From positions 62,001-126,000 of the forward strand of contig NZ_PPRM01000008.1 of NCBI RefSeq assembly GCF_002902665.1: 64,000 bases of DNA. Reading direction: 5' to 3'. The notes below the pieces were generated by a model. The model was not told the DNA's origin. It searched no databases and saw only the letters and a list, made by a program, of their open reading frames with translations. Positions 42,572-52,615 of this stretch are shown in pieces. How positions within the stretch are numbered: the stretch's first letter is position 1; the number at the start of each line of letters is the position of its first letter. The translations under genes were made by a program, and so were the position numbers. This DNA comes from Macrococcoides caseolyticum. Lineage in GTDB: Bacteria > Bacillota > Bacilli > Staphylococcales > Staphylococcaceae.

Positions 42572-43468
42572 TTAAACCTCACTTATTTCATTTGTAGTAG
42601 TAATATTTCTAACAGGAATATTACGTTCTATTTTCTTTACGAGTGCAGTAAGCACCTTTTTAGGCCCGATTTCAACAAACTCAGTGACTCCTTGGTCAAT
42701 CAGATAACGTATGGAATCTGTAAATTCCACCGGAGAATATAATTGTCTTACTAAGTTCTCCTTGATGCGCTTCGCATCAATTTCAGGTAATGCATTTACA
42801 TTTTGCACAACAGGAATTTGTGCTTCTTGAAAATCAAACTGCTCAAGATACGCCCTGAATTCTTCTTCGATGACTTTCATAAGCTCTGAATGAAATGGAC
42901 CACTGACATTGAGCGGAATGATTTTCTTTAGGCCGAGTTCATGTTTTCTGTCGATGAGCGCTTCTATACACTGTGCATGACCAGACACGACAATCTGTCC
43001 TGGACCATTAATATTCGCAACGTTTAATATATGGTCTTCACTGCTAACAGCTTCGCAAGCTTTTTCTATAACCAATCGATCTGTTCCAATAACTGCCGCC
43101 ATCTTCCCCACACCTTGCGGATATGCTTCACTCATTAACTGACCACGTTTGTAGACAATTTGAACAGCATCCTCTTTTGTTAAAACACCTGATGCGACTA
43201 GTGCACTGTATTCTCCCAGACTATGACCCAGACAATAATCGAATGGCTGTTGAATTTGCTCTAACAATACTACGCTATGCATTACAATTGCCGGCTGTGT
43301 ATACTTCGTATCATTAACCGCTTCATCATGTTGCATAATATGCACGAGGTCGACATCAAACAGATGATTCAATTGTTCAAGCGTCTTTTGCCCTCGCTCG
43401 TTAAAATCGTCGGTCATACCAACGAACTGTGATCCTTGTCCCGGAAATAGTAGCGCTCGCTTACTCAT
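42572..43468 (-). CDS. fabD: Malonyl-CoA:ACP transacylase FabD
   Basis: Transfers malonyl from CoA to [16 protein letters not shown] at residues 6-18 and the nucleophile elbow [14 protein letters not shown] near 87; catalytic His in SGPFHSELM near 190. 298 residues. Starts 8 bases inside plsX. Confidence 0.96.
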   Translation of the reverse strand: MSKRALLFPGQGSQFVGMTDDFNERGQKTLEQLNHLFDVDLVHIMQHDEAVNDTKYTQPAIVMHSVVLLEQIQQPFDYCLGHSLGEYSALVASGVLTKEDAVQIVYKRGQLMSEAYPQGVGKMAAVIGTDRLVIEKACEAVSSEDHILNVANINGPGQIVVSGHAQCIEALIDRKHELGLKKIIPLNVSGPFHSELMKVIEEEFRAYLEQFDFQEAQIPVVQNVNALPEIDAKRIKENLVRQLYSPVEFTDSIRYLIDQGVTEFVEIGPKKVLTALVKKIERNIPVRNITTTNEISEV

Positions 43469-44441
43469 GTGTCACCTCTTGTTTTAACAATGATATAACA
43501 TCTTCTCTTGCTGATTGTCGTGCTTGTTTAAGCGCATTGAAGAATGCTTTCTTATCGCTTGAACCGTGTGCTTTAATAACGATTCCATCAACTCCAAATA
43601 ATATGGCACCTCCATATTCTGAGTAATCCATCTTATTTTTAAGTTGCATCAAATCTTTTTTTATGAGCCCTGCTGCAATCTTTGTTTTCGTAGAAGCTAA
43701 CAAAGTTGATTTCAACATCTTAAAGATATTGTTCGCTGTACCTTCTAAGGTCTTTAGAATCATATTCCCAGTAAACCCATCAGTAACCACGATATCTGCT
43801 GCATAGTTTAATAGTGCTTTAGATTCAACATTACCGATAAAGTTGATTGATGTCTCTTCTTTTAGTAGATTAAATGTATCACGTGCGAGTTGATTGCCTT
43901 TCTTATCTTCTGTACCGATATTTGCGAGCCCTACAGATGGGTTACTGATACCACGATTTTTGTGCGCATAAATTGATGCCATCTTAGCATATTGGACGAG
44001 GTGTTCTGGCTTCGCATCAGCATTTGCACCCATGTCCAGCAACATAAATCCTTCATCATTAATTGTTGGTAATGTCAGCGCTAGTGCAGGACGTTCGATT
44101 CCTTTTATCCTTCCGATAACAAATAATCCCGCAGCCATCAATGCACCCGTATTACCAGCAGAAACAACAGCATCAGTTTCTTTTAGTTTGACGCTTTCTG
44201 CTGCACGCACCATGGAAGCATCCTTCTTTCGTCGAATCGCACGCACAGGTTCATCATCCATCGTGATGACATCCGTTGTATGATGCATCGTTAGTCTCGG
44301 ATGATTAATTCGGTTCTCTTTTTCATCACCATACAGATGAATCTCTACATCATTAAATTCCTTAAGGAACATTTCAATTCCATCTAGAACGATGTCCGGT
44401 GCATTGTCTCCGCCGTGCATATCTACTGCTATCTTAATCAT
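43461..44441 (-). CDS. plsX: Phosphate acyltransferase PlsX
   Basis: Makes acyl-phosphate from acyl-ACP, the donor for PlsY in phospholipid synthesis. Starts IKIAVDMHGGDNAPDIVLDG; SAGNTGALMAAGLFVIGRIKGI near 95; VVTDGFTGNMILKTLEG near 220. 326 residues. It begins 2 bases after fapR and overlaps fabD by 8 bases. Confidence 0.96.
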   Translation of the reverse strand: MIKIAVDMHGGDNAPDIVLDGIEMFLKEFNDVEIHLYGDEKENRINHPRLTMHHTTDVITMDDEPVRAIRRKKDASMVRAAESVKLKETDAVVSAGNTGALMAAGLFVIGRIKGIERPALALTLPTINDEGFMLLDMGANADAKPEHLVQYAKMASIYAHKNRGISNPSVGLANIGTEDKKGNQLARDTFNLLKEETSINFIGNVESKALLNYAADIVVTDGFTGNMILKTLEGTANNIFKMLKSTLLASTKTKIAAGLIKKDLMQLKNKMDYSEYGGAILFGVDGIVIKAHGSSDKKAFFNALKQARQSAREDVISLLKQEVTHE

Positions 44442-44443
44442 AT

Positions 44444-45007
44444 TTAAGCTCCTTTATTATTGTGATACATCTCAAACTCGCCATAGAATACTTGACTTTG
44501 ATTGACTGTACTGAAAACTTCGATCTTTGCTCTTTTGTCCTTCTTCTCAATAAGCACTGCCTTTGTTACAACTCGGTCACCAAGCATCACAGGCTTCTGG
44601 AAATGTATGCTGCTTGAAACAGTCAGTGCAAATTCATCATTGATTAGAGCGACACATAATGAATTTGCCTGTGCAAATAAATAATGTCCTCTCGCAATGT
44701 TATTTCGACTGAAAACATGCTCCTTCTTAATATCCAAAATAGATAATGCCATATGATCAAGTTCAATATCGATAACTTCTCCTATGATGTCATCCATAGA
44801 TAATGTTCTGATTTCGTCATGTGATTTAACCGCAACATTCTTAATACGCTCTCTTAATTCAGGTATGTTAAGTTCCAGACGGTCAAGCTGAATGGTCTGT
44901 ATGCTTACATTAAATTCATGACTTAATGTTTCATCCGTTATGAATGGATCATTTTCCAATAATTGTTGTAACTGTTCCTGTCTTAAGTGCTTTGACAACT
45001 TTTTCAT
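44444..45007 (-). CDS. fapR: FapR, repressor of fatty acid and phospholipid genes
   Basis: Malonyl-CoA-responsive repressor. N-terminal helix-turn-helix (FITDETLSHEFNVSIQTIQLDRLELNI near 20-46) and a C-terminal hot-dog fold with VGIA-type ligand pocket region (RGHYLFAQANSLCVALIND). 187 residues from the ATG at 45007. The reading frame stays open 39 codons upstream, but that stretch contains the promoter and a FapR-box-like site, so it is not coding. First gene of plsX-fabD-fabG-acpP. Confidence 0.93.
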   Translation of the reverse strand: MKKLSKHLRQEQLQQLLENDPFITDETLSHEFNVSIQTIQLDRLELNIPELRERIKNVAVKSHDEIRTLSMDDIIGEVIDIELDHMALSILDIKKEHVFSRNNIARGHYLFAQANSLCVALINDEFALTVSSSIHFQKPVMLGDRVVTKAVLIEKKDKRAKIEVFSTVNQSQVFYGEFEMYHNNKGA

Positions 45008-45022
45008 ACATTCATTTCCCTT

Positions 45023-45040
45023 ATTAGTAGTTGGTCTTAA
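45023..45040. promoter_or_regulatory. FapR operator-like site
   Basis: ATTAGTAGTTGGTCTTAA matches 14 of 18 positions of the FapR box as I recall it (ATTAGTACCTRGTACTAA). It lies just downstream of the -10, the usual position for autorepression. Confidence 0.65.
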
Positions 45041-45048
45041 TACTAGTA

Positions 45049-45077
45049 AATATAACAAAAATATAAACACACTGCAA
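45049..45077 (-). promoter_or_regulatory. Promoter of the fapR operon
   Basis: Minus strand TTGCAG (45077-45072), 17 bases, TATATT (45054-45049); start predicted near 45042, against the FapR-like site. Confidence 0.65.
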
Positions 45078-45078
45078 C

Positions 45079-45107
45079 AAAAAAAGGAAAAGACATTTAT
45101 ATGCCTT
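45079..45107 (-). terminator. Candidate terminator of the sortase gene
   Basis: Seven-base arms 45090-45096 and 45101-45107 (one G-U) with a 4-base loop, followed by TTCCTTTTTTT on the minus strand, abutting the fapR -35. Confidence 0.5.
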
Positions 45108-45149
45108 ATTCCTCTGAGCTTCAAAAAAGATTTAGTTTTATAAGCGTAT

Positions 45150-45800
45150 CTATCTTAACTTTTGAACCGCTACTTTCTGACCATTTCTTTCAATTATCTG
45201 CGCTTTAACGATCATTCGCTTCTCAAACATTAAAGTATCTGGGTTATAATCGTTACACGTTATCAAGGTAAGTTCCTGTGGATTTCCAGGCTTTTCATCT
45301 AGTACACCGACTTCAGTCGGTTGCACATCATAGATCTTTGTAATCTTATAAACATTTTTGCCGCTTCTCGATAATAATTCAACGGTATCACCAACTTTTG
45401 CACGGTCCAGATAGTTGAAACGAATCCCTGCACCTTCTACACGATGACCCGCAATCGCAACATTCTGTTCCGTTATCTTTTCATCTTTATCTACGAGTAC
45501 GACACCATTTTTCATCGCTTCCTGGGTTGCCGGTCCTTTATATAGCGGCTCGTTTATGTCCGCAGCCGGCACTTTTAAGTAGCCGATCATATTGTCTTTA
45601 AGCTTTAATTTTTCAGGTTCAGTTTTAGTGATCCATTTTTCAAAACCATTAACATTTACTTTATCATCATGCTTCTCATACGACTGTATTATCTTTTCGT
45701 TGACTGAATGCGTGAAATACGCACGAATATCCTGCCAGAAAAACATCGTAATCGCTGCTATGATACATAGAACTCCGATCAATCTTACGATAACTCTCAT
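45150..45800 (-). CDS. srtA: Class A sortase (SrtA-like)
   Basis: Transpeptidase that cleaves LPXTG-type sorting signals and links surface proteins to peptidoglycan. 216 residues: an N-terminal uncleaved membrane anchor (residues 4-22), then the sortase barrel with His119 in AIAGHR, Cys182 in TLITCNDYN and Arg195 in FEKRMIV, the complete triad in the usual spacing. DINEPLYKGPAT matches S. aureus SrtA. It lies 12 bases after recG and before fapR; S. aureus does not, to my knowledge, carry srtA here. Confidence 0.93.
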   Translation of the reverse strand: MRVIVRLIGVLCIIAAITMFFWQDIRAYFTHSVNEKIIQSYEKHDDKVNVNGFEKWITKTEPEKLKLKDNMIGYLKVPAADINEPLYKGPATQEAMKNGVVLVDKDEKITEQNVAIAGHRVEGAGIRFNYLDRAKVGDTVELLSRSGKNVYKITKIYDVQPTEVGVLDEKPGNPQELTLITCNDYNPDTLMFEKRMIVKAQIIERNGQKVAVQKLR

Positions 45801-45812
45801 TTCAATCTCCTC

Positions 45813-47849
45813 TTAGTCAAGTTGATGTACTGCGAGGTCTGCATCTAGACGCATCTTTAATGCGCGTAATTCAGGTTGTTCGATTGCACCACTTAGTATT
45901 AGCTCGCTTGCTTCGTCACGCGCGACTTCCAGCATGCGATAATCCTCAACAATATTTGCTACCTTAAAGTCCGGTAGACCACTTTGCTTAATGCCGAAGA
46001 AGTCACCTGGCCCTCTCATTTCCAGATCCTTTTCACTGAGTACAAAGCCATCTGTTGTCTGCGTCATAATCTGCAACCTTTCAATTCCTGTTTCGCTTTC
46101 TGGATTGCCCACCAATATACAATAACTTTGATAAGAACTTCGACCGACGCGACCTCTTAACTGATGCAAGGTAGATAAACCAAAACGTTCTGCATCATAG
46201 ATGACAATCATCGTTGCGTTCGGAACATTCACACCGACTTCAACCACTGTTGTAGACACTATAACATCAAAGTCATGATTTTGGAATTTATTCATCACTT
46301 CATCTTTTTCTTCTGTCTTCATCTTACCATGAAGTAATCCTACTTTATCAGTGCCAAATAGCCTTTGATAAGCTTCATAGATTTCAGTCGCGTTTTTTAC
46401 ATCCAGATGTTCTGAAGCTTCAATCAGCGGACATATTACGTAGACCTGTCGCCCTGCTCGTATTTCACGTGCAGTCTTGTCATGCACAATTTCAATTTCC
46501 TCATGTTTCGCCCATTCTGTAATAATGGGTTTACGTCCTTTTGGCATCTGTTTAATCGTTGAAACGTCAAGTTCACCAAATACAGAGATTGCTAATGTAC
46601 GTGGTATCGGTGTCGCTGTCATAAAGAGTACATTTGCATCATTACCTTTTTCACGTAATAATTTACGCTGATTTACTCCAAACCTATGCTGCTCATCAGT
46701 AATGACTAGACCGAGATCATTAAATTGAACAGGTTCACTGATAAGCGCATGCGTACCTACAATGATATCGATATCGCCACGTTCTAACGCTTCTAAAATT
46801 AATCTCCGCTTTTTACCTTTGATGGAACTTGTAAGGAGTGCTATGTTTAGTGATTCACCATAGATTTCAGATAAACTTTCTGCATGCTGTTCAGCCAGTA
46901 TCTCAGTAGGCACCATCAATGCACTTTGTCTACCTGCAGTCATTAATGCATACATGCAAATTGCAGCAACGATCGTCTTCCCTGATCCTACGTCACCTTG
47001 AAGCAGCCTATTCATGCGAAATTCATGCTTCATATCCCGAAATATTTCATTGACCACTTGTTTCTGTGCTTCTGTCAATTCGAATGGCAGGGTATCAATA
47101 AACGCCTTAACCTTCGTGATATCATAATCGACCTTGCTATGTGGCGCTCCGCTTTGTTCAAGCTGATTAAGCATCCGCATCTTAAGTTGAAAGAGTAACA
47201 ATTCACAAAACGCAAAACTTCTACGTGCCTGCTGCAGATGTTTATGGCTTGAAGGAATATGTATCTCATATAGTGATTGATCCAGATCCCAAAGTTTATA
47301 TCTCACTTTTAAATGTTCCGGCAAAAAGGACTGAATTTTCACGGTCTGAAACGCGCTGTCAATCATCTTTCTAAACTGCGCCCGCTTAATCAAACCTTTC
47401 AGACTATATTGCGGGACAAGCTGCACACCTGAATGTTCATCTTCTGATATTTTACTGCCTTGAATCACCTGCTTCGACCTGTTCCATTTACCGGTTACTT
47501 TAACCGTCTTGCCTATTTCTGCAATCCGTTTCACGTACATCTGATTAAAGAATTCTATTTTCACCGCGACATTGTCAACCATCATATGGAATGATACTTT
47601 AGATTTTCCGCGACCAAAATGAGCCAAAACAGGTGCAGAGTAAATTTCACCCTGCACCGTTATTTTTCCACCATCTTCGGCTTCATGTAAATTAATGACG
47701 GTTTCATCTTCATATTTATAAGGCAGATATAATATGAGATCTTCAATAGAATGTATGTTGAGTGAATTGAGACTCTCTAAAGATTTCGGACCGACACCTT
47801 TTAACTCCTTCAATGTACTATCTGTTATTAGAAGATGCTGATTTTCCAA
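45813..47849 (-). CDS. recG: ATP-dependent DNA helicase RecG
   Basis: Branch-migrating helicase for stalled forks and recombination intermediates. N-terminal helix-hairpin-helix-like [16 protein letters not shown] near 13, wedge domain to about 150, helicase motifs [18 protein letters not shown] near 290, [11 protein letters not shown] near 385, [13 protein letters not shown] near 412, and [15 protein letters not shown] near 562. 678 residues. The start is TTG at 47849 with AAGGAAAG upstream; no ATG is available for over 100 codons. It overlaps the sdaAA 3' end by 32 bases. Confidence 0.94.
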   Translation of the reverse strand: MENQHLLITDSTLKELKGVGPKSLESLNSLNIHSIEDLILYLPYKYEDETVINLHEAEDGGKITVQGEIYSAPVLAHFGRGKSKVSFHMMVDNVAVKIEFFNQMYVKRIAEIGKTVKVTGKWNRSKQVIQGSKISEDEHSGVQLVPQYSLKGLIKRAQFRKMIDSAFQTVKIQSFLPEHLKVRYKLWDLDQSLYEIHIPSSHKHLQQARRSFAFCELLLFQLKMRMLNQLEQSGAPHSKVDYDITKVKAFIDTLPFELTEAQKQVVNEIFRDMKHEFRMNRLLQGDVGSGKTIVAAICMYALMTAGRQSALMVPTEILAEQHAESLSEIYGESLNIALLTSSIKGKKRRLILEALERGDIDIIVGTHALISEPVQFNDLGLVITDEQHRFGVNQRKLLREKGNDANVLFMTATPIPRTLAISVFGELDVSTIKQMPKGRKPIITEWAKHEEIEIVHDKTAREIRAGRQVYVICPLIEASEHLDVKNATEIYEAYQRLFGTDKVGLLHGKMKTEEKDEVMNKFQNHDFDVIVSTTVVEVGVNVPNATMIVIYDAERFGLSTLHQLRGRVGRSSYQSYCILVGNPESETGIERLQIMTQTTDGFVLSEKDLEMRGPGDFFGIKQSGLPDFKVANIVEDYRMLEVARDEASELILSGAIEQPELRALKMRLDADLAVHQLD

Positions 47850-48708
47850 AGATTCTTTCCTTCATTTCCTGGCCAGTCTTAGTGCCTGCAAGACCTCCAC
47901 GCCCTGTCTCACGCAGTGCACTTGGCATCGTTAAACCTATCTTATACATGGCTTCAATTACTTCATCTGTCGGAATTCTGCTCTCCACACCTGCAAGCGC
48001 CATATCTGCTGATACAATAGCGTTGGATGCACCAGCTGCATTTCTTTTCACACACGGCACTTCTACAAGTCCTGCCACTGGATCACATACAAGACCTAGC
48101 ATATTTTTAAGGCAAATACTGAATGCATGTGCACTCATCTGTGGCGATCCACCAGCCATCTCTACGATCGCTGCTGCTGCCATAGCTGCTGCACTGCCTA
48201 CTTCTGCCTGACAACCACCTGCAGCACCGGAGATCGAGGCATTATTAGCCACAACAAATCCAAATGCTCCAGTTGTAAACAAGAACTTAATCATCTGTTC
48301 GCGCGATGGATTCAGTCGTGCTTGCATAGCAAATAATGTTCCTGGCACTACCCCAGCGCTGCCGGCAGTCGGTGTTGCACAAATTAATCCCATAGCAGCG
48401 TTCACTTCATTTGTTGCAACCGCTTTCGAAACTGCATCCAGCAAAGTCGCACCACTTAACGTTTTGCCCTTTGCGATATAATCACGTAACTTCACTGCAT
48501 CCATTCCTGTTAAACCTGTAGGACTTGTAACGCCGTCCAGACCACGCGCTACAGCTTGTTCCATTACGATTAAATTTCGTTCCATATTCGACATTACTGT
48601 TTCATAATCAAGCTTACTTACAGACATCTCTTGTGCAATCATCACGTCTGCTATGCTTTTATTTTCTGTCTCACAAATATTTATCAGTTCTTCTACGCTT
48701 TTAAACAT
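47818..48708 (-). CDS. sdaAA: L-serine dehydratase, alpha subunit
   Basis: Iron-sulfur enzyme deaminating serine to pyruvate. Cluster cysteines appear in [31 protein letters not shown] and [15 protein letters not shown]. 296 residues. Follows the beta subunit by 12 bases. Its 3' end lies under the recG start. Confidence 0.95.
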   Translation of the reverse strand: MFKSVEELINICETENKSIADVMIAQEMSVSKLDYETVMSNMERNLIVMEQAVARGLDGVTSPTGLTGMDAVKLRDYIAKGKTLSGATLLDAVSKAVATNEVNAAMGLICATPTAGSAGVVPGTLFAMQARLNPSREQMIKFLFTTGAFGFVVANNASISGAAGGCQAEVGSAAAMAAAAIVEMAGGSPQMSAHAFSICLKNMLGLVCDPVAGLVEVPCVKRNAAGASNAIVSADMALAGVESRIPTDEVIEAMYKIGLTMPSALRETGRGGLAGTKTGQEMKERIFGKSASSNNR

Positions 48709-48720
48709 AACTTCTCCCCT

Positions 48721-49386
48721 CTACGATTCTGTCATCAACGTTACAGTCTGAATGCCCTCACAACGCCTAATCTGTTCTAGTACATCATCTGTTATCTCAT
48801 CATCTAATTCACATGTCATCAAAGCAAGGTCACCTTTCTCCTTACGCGAGACCTGCATCTGACCGACATTAATTTTGTGGTCGCTAAGAATACTTGTAAC
48901 TTTCGCAATCGTGCCGAACGTATCTTTATGAAATACGAGTAACGCAGGATAATTCCCCGAAATTGCGATTGGAAAACCATTTAATGCAACTATTTCAATC
49001 TTGCCCCCTCCAATTGAAATGCCTTCGATAGAGAGCTGCTGATCATGACTTCTCATGTTGAGAACAACAGTATTAGGGTGACTTTTTTCTTCTGTCATCT
49101 CAATAAAATTTACCTGTAATCCTGCTTCTTCGGCAAGTTCAAGGCTTTTTGGAATACGACTGTCATCAGTATCAAAACCTAACAAACCTGCAACTAATGC
49201 CACATCTGTTCCATGACCTTTATATGTTTCCATAAATGAACCATATAAATAGATATCAACAGCATCCGGCATCCTTCCAAATAAATCTCTGGCAACTAAA
49301 CCGATTCTGACTGCACCTGCTGTATGTGAAGATGATGGACCTACCATCACCGGGCCGATAATATCAAATACACTTCTATATTTCAT
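48721..49386 (-). CDS. sdaAB: L-serine dehydratase, beta subunit
   Basis: Partner of SdaAA. SVFDIIGPVMVGPSSSHTAGAVRIG at the N-terminus is the family signature; a C-terminal ACT domain (about residues 148-220) is likely to sense serine. 221 residues. GGGGGAG precedes ATG; only about 20 bases separate the start from the fakA terminator. Confidence 0.95.
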   Translation of the reverse strand: MKYRSVFDIIGPVMVGPSSSHTAGAVRIGLVARDLFGRMPDAVDIYLYGSFMETYKGHGTDVALVAGLLGFDTDDSRIPKSLELAEEAGLQVNFIEMTEEKSHPNTVVLNMRSHDQQLSIEGISIGGGKIEIVALNGFPIAISGNYPALLVFHKDTFGTIAKVTSILSDHKINVGQMQVSRKEKGDLALMTCELDDEITDDVLEQIRRCEGIQTVTLMTES

Positions 49387-49404
49387 AAAGCTCCCCCTTA
49401 TCCA

Positions 49405-49437
49405 TTAAAAAGAACCACACTTTAAAGTGTAGTTCTA
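49405..49437 (-). terminator. Intrinsic terminator of the yloU-fakA operon
   Basis: Near-perfect 26-base hairpin at 49411-49436 (one G-U pair in the minus-strand RNA), followed by TTTTT; located between fakA and sdaAB. Confidence 0.8.
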
Positions 49438-49453
49438 ATACATATAGATTAAC

Positions 49454-51100
49454 TTATTCTACAGAAAACATAAAGCTATATATAGGCTGTTTTCCATCTT
49501 GTATTTCAATTTCAATATCTTCGTAATTTTCTCTCAAGAAATTTTCAATGGCAGCAACATTTTCATCTGCAGCATCGATTCCTTTAATGATCGTAACAAT
49601 TTCTGCATCTTCATCAATCATTGATTTCAACAATTCAATACATACTTTGTTCTGATCTTTATCCGATACCGTAATCTTACTTTCATTAATACCCATAAAT
49701 GCATCTTTCTCAATGTTAACACCATCAATAGTCGTATCTCTGACGGCATATGTAACGGAACCTGACTTCACATGCTGCATCGCTTCTGTCATTGATGCCT
49801 TATTGTCCTCACTAGATGCTTCCGGATTGTATGCAAGCATCGCACCTAATCCTTGTGGTATTGTCTTAGACGGAACTACTGCTACAGGAATATCCACAAC
49901 TTGAGCTGCTTGTTCTGCAGCCATAATTATATTCTTATTATTCGGTAGAACGACCGCTTCTTTACATCCACTTGCTTCAATAATCTTTACAATATCTTCA
50001 GTAGATGGATTCATCGTCTGTCCACCGCTAATAACATGCGTTGCACCAATAGACCTGAATAAATCCGTAATCCCCTCACCCATAGAAATAGTAATCAACG
50101 CTTTTTCTACTTTCTCAATCTCATTTTTAGCTTCCTTAATACCACGCTTACGCAACACTTCACGATGCTGTTCACGCATATTCTCTATCTTAATCTTGAT
50201 AATTTCTCCATATTGACTACCATATGTTAATGCTTCCCCAGGCGTTTCTGAGTGAACATGCGTTTTAACGATTTCTTCATCAGAAATCACAAGGAGCGAA
50301 TCACCAAACTTAGACATATCTTCTCTGAAATCATCTTCATTAAACGGTTTCATTCCATCTTTAAATCGAACCATAAATTCAGTACAGAATCCCGGCACGA
50401 TATTTTCAGTTTTAACCACATCACCGAAATCATGATCATCATTGATGAAATCGTCATTAAGATCTCGTTTAACAGGCGCCGCAATCGTCTCACCCTTTAA
50501 AACAGTAAGGAATCCTTCATAGACATACATTAACCCTTGACCACCGCTATCTACTACACCAACTTCTTTTAATACCGGAAGCAGGTCTGGCGTGCGCTTT
50601 AATGATTCGTTCCCAGCTTTAACAAGCGCTTCCATAATTACGATACAGTCGTCCGTTGACTCACTAGCCTTCATAGCAGCTTCTCCAGCTTCACGAGCGA
50701 CTGTAAGAATAGTACCTTCAACTGGTTTCATTACTGCCTTATAAGCTGTTTTAACCCCAGCTTGAAATGCTTTAGCAAATTTTTGGGAATCTATCGTACT
50801 CTCCGTTTCGATATACTTAGAAAACCCTCTGAATAGCTGTGATAGAATAACACCCGAATTCCCACGCGCTCCCATCAATAAACCTTTTGAGAATGCAATT
50901 CCCACATTTCCAATATGTGCTTCAATATTCTCCTCAGTCTCTTTCGCACCTGAACTCATCGAAAGATTCATATTCGTTCCAGTATCACCATCTGGTACCG
51001 GAAAGACATTCAGTGAATCTACATAGTCTGCATTTTGAGATAAGTTATTTGCTCCTGTGATGATCATTTCAGCAAATAGCTTGCCGTCAATTGTTTTCAT
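49454..51100 (-). CDS. fakA: Fatty acid kinase FakA (DhaL-DegV-type)
   Basis: ATP-binding subunit that phosphorylates FakB-bound fatty acids for incorporation of exogenous fatty acids. N-terminal DhaL-type domain with [18 protein letters not shown] near 30-47 (ATP and metal site) and [16 protein letters not shown] near 80; C-terminal FakB-binding part. The ATG at 51100 (548 residues, GGAGGA upstream) matches the family; a longer frame would overlap yloU. Confidence 0.94.
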   Translation of the reverse strand: MKTIDGKLFAEMIITGANNLSQNADYVDSLNVFPVPDGDTGTNMNLSMSSGAKETEENIEAHIGNVGIAFSKGLLMGARGNSGVILSQLFRGFSKYIETESTIDSQKFAKAFQAGVKTAYKAVMKPVEGTILTVAREAGEAAMKASESTDDCIVIMEALVKAGNESLKRTPDLLPVLKEVGVVDSGGQGLMYVYEGFLTVLKGETIAAPVKRDLNDDFINDDHDFGDVVKTENIVPGFCTEFMVRFKDGMKPFNEDDFREDMSKFGDSLLVISDEEIVKTHVHSETPGEALTYGSQYGEIIKIKIENMREQHREVLRKRGIKEAKNEIEKVEKALITISMGEGITDLFRSIGATHVISGGQTMNPSTEDIVKIIEASGCKEAVVLPNNKNIIMAAEQAAQVVDIPVAVVPSKTIPQGLGAMLAYNPEASSEDNKASMTEAMQHVKSGSVTYAVRDTTIDGVNIEKDAFMGINESKITVSDKDQNKVCIELLKSMIDEDAEIVTIIKGIDAADENVAAIENFLRENYEDIEIEIQDGKQPIYSFMFSVE

Positions 51101-51113
51101 TATGAAATCCTCC

Positions 51114-51488
51114 CTATTCTTCATCATCCAGTTTGATGACACGTACACCTTGAATGTATATGTTTACTGAATTAACCGTTAAGTTTAAAGTTTGTTCTAA
51201 AGTGTATTTAACTGTCGATTGTACATTGCTTGCAATTTCAGAAATTTTCGTGCCATATGCAACAATAATATACATATCAACATCTAATGTACCGTTGTTA
51301 TTTGTTACAATAACACCCTTAGAATAGTTGTCACGACCTAAAATATCCGCGATACCATCTCTTACCTGATGCTTACTTGCCATACCGATGATACCATAAC
51401 ATTCAACTGCCGCACCACCTGCAATCGTTGCGATAACATCGCTAGAGATATCGATTGAACCAAATTCATTTGTTATTTCTAATGTCAT
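51114..51488 (-). CDS. yloU: Asp23/YloU family protein
   Basis: 124 residues of the Gls24/Asp23 family: [30 protein letters not shown] near residues 9-38 and [21 protein letters not shown] near 70-90. Members sit at the membrane or respond to envelope and alkaline stress. Always next to fakA in Firmicutes; 13-base gap here. Promoter and a 30-base palindrome lie upstream. Confidence 0.93.
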   Translation of the reverse strand: MTLEITNEFGSIDISSDVIATIAGGAAVECYGIIGMASKHQVRDGIADILGRDNYSKGVIVTNNNGTLDVDMYIIVAYGTKISEIASNVQSTVKYTLEQTLNLTVNSVNIYIQGVRVIKLDDEE

Positions 51489-51523
51489 TTCATTGCCTCC
51501 CTTGTTTATACACTCGTCATATT

Positions 51524-51553
51524 ATTATAATCAATAAATATTCATAATTACAA
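51524..51553 (-). promoter_or_regulatory. Promoter of yloU-fakA
   Basis: Minus strand TTGTAA (51553-51548), 18 bases, TATAAT (51529-51524). Confidence 0.6.
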
Positions 51554-51572
51554 GAAATCTATTGTTTAAAGA

Positions 51573-51602
51573 TAAAATAATATTATATATAATATTATTT
51601 TA
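51573..51602. repeat. 30-base perfect palindrome, A/T only
   Basis: The 30 bases equal their own reverse complement, centred between 51587 and 51588. It lies between the divergent yloU and rpmB genes, 20 bases upstream of the yloU -35. Confidence 0.8.
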
Positions 51603-51740
51603 AGTAACTACTGTAATTTTTACTCTATTGCTATAACCGATAAACAAAAATTTATTGCATTACACATTGAATTATGTTAAATTATTATGGTATGTAAAAG
51701 ATAAGTGTATCTCTATATTCTATTAAAGGAGGCAAAAACA

Positions 51741-51929
51741 ATGGCTAAAGTATGTCATGTTACAGGTCGTAAAGCCGTAACTGGTAACAATCGTTCTCAC
51801 GCAATGAACCACAGCAAACGTCGCTTCGGAGCTAACTTACAAAAAGTCCGCATCTTAGTAGATGGTAAGCCTAAACGTGTATGGGTTTCAGCTCGTGCAT
51901 TAAAATCAGGTAAAGTGACTCGCGTTTAA
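51741..51929 (+). CDS. rpmB: 50S ribosomal protein L28
   Basis: 62-residue ribosomal protein, starting [20 protein letters not shown] after Met. No zinc-binding CxxC pairs. AAAGGAGG lies 8 bases before ATG; an upstream in-frame start (51705) is outside the family's N-terminus. The only plus-strand ribosomal gene in the window. Candidate promoter elements (TTGCAT or TTGAAT near 51655-51671) are ambiguous. Confidence 0.97.
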   Translation: MAKVCHVTGRKAVTGNNRSHAMNHSKRRFGANLQKVRILVDGKPKRVWVSARALKSGKVTRV

Positions 51930-51943
51930 TTGAATATATAGAT

Positions 51944-51976
51944 ACAAAAAAGACCTTTGTGTGAAAGGTCTTTTTT
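51944..51976. terminator. Bidirectional terminator between rpmB and thiN
   Basis: Ten-base arms 51949-51958 and 51964-51973, 5-base loop, with A-run before and a T-run after, so it works for both convergent genes. Confidence 0.88.
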
Positions 51977-52615
51977 TTATTGCTCTGTACTTTGTATACA
52001 ATAAACCATCCCTTGTTCTACCGTAACTTGCGCACGACGCTCAACAAATTCATTCGAAACCGTTCTTGTAATTCCAAGACTCACTTCCAGGCGATCAACA
52101 TCATATTTAAATCCCTCAAGCGTCAAGGTTACACCGTCATTCACCGGAATAAAGGATATATACTTTTTACCAGGTTCATGTTCAATGATATGTGTGCCTG
52201 CAGTAAGTACCTGAATCGTGTTATACGCATTAACGATATGAAATTCGCTTGCCGACAATAATATTTCTGGATGTAATAGTGTCTGCAGGTTTCCAAGAAA
52301 ATGATCAAGTCTTCCACCCGTCGCACCATGAATAAATACTTTGTTGTACTCTAAGTCTTTCGCATATTGCATTGCAACTTCAAGGTCTGTTTCATTCTTT
52401 TCAGCAGGAAGAAGGTCGATATCGATAACAGACTCTATACGTAATTTCTCTGTCTCATCAATAGAGTCGAAATCTCCAAATGCTGCGATTGGTCGAATGT
52501 TACGATCAATCAGCATCAATGCACCATAATCTACACCAATCCAGTCGTCACTTCCATACCTCTCAAAAATCGATTCATCTACTTCCAGCTGCGTACATAA
52601 TATATGAAGATTCAT
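51977..52615 (-). CDS. thiN: Thiamine pyrophosphokinase
   Basis: Converts thiamine to thiamine diphosphate with ATP. WIGVDYGALMLIDRNIRPIAAFGDFDS near 26-52, EKNETDLEVAMQYA near 77, and GATGGRLDHFLGNL near 98 match ThiN/TnrK. 212 residues. Its start overlaps the rpe end by 4 bases; it is last of rsgA-rpe-thiN. Confidence 0.93.
   Translation of the reverse strand: MNLHILCTQLEVDESIFERYGSDDWIGVDYGALMLIDRNIRPIAAFGDFDSIDETEKLRIESVIDIDLLPAEKNETDLEVAMQYAKDLEYNKVFIHGATGGRLDHFLGNLQTLLHPEILLSASEFHIVNAYNTIQVLTAGTHIIEHEPGKKYISFIPVNDGVTLTLEGFKYDVDRLEVSLGITRTVSNEFVERRAQVTVEQGMVYCIQSTEQ

Noticed and set aside
45008-45124. Open 39-codon N-terminal extension of FapR with a hydrophobic stretch that looks like a membrane helix
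   Set aside because: It contains the promoter and FapR-like box, and family proteins start at the helix-turn-helix; the ATG at 45007 is the better start.
47818-47849. 32-base overlap of recG and sdaAA as a possible frameshift or fusion
   Set aside because: Both proteins are full length with intact ends; the TTG start of recG has its own upstream AAGGAAAG, so this is ordinary gene overlap.
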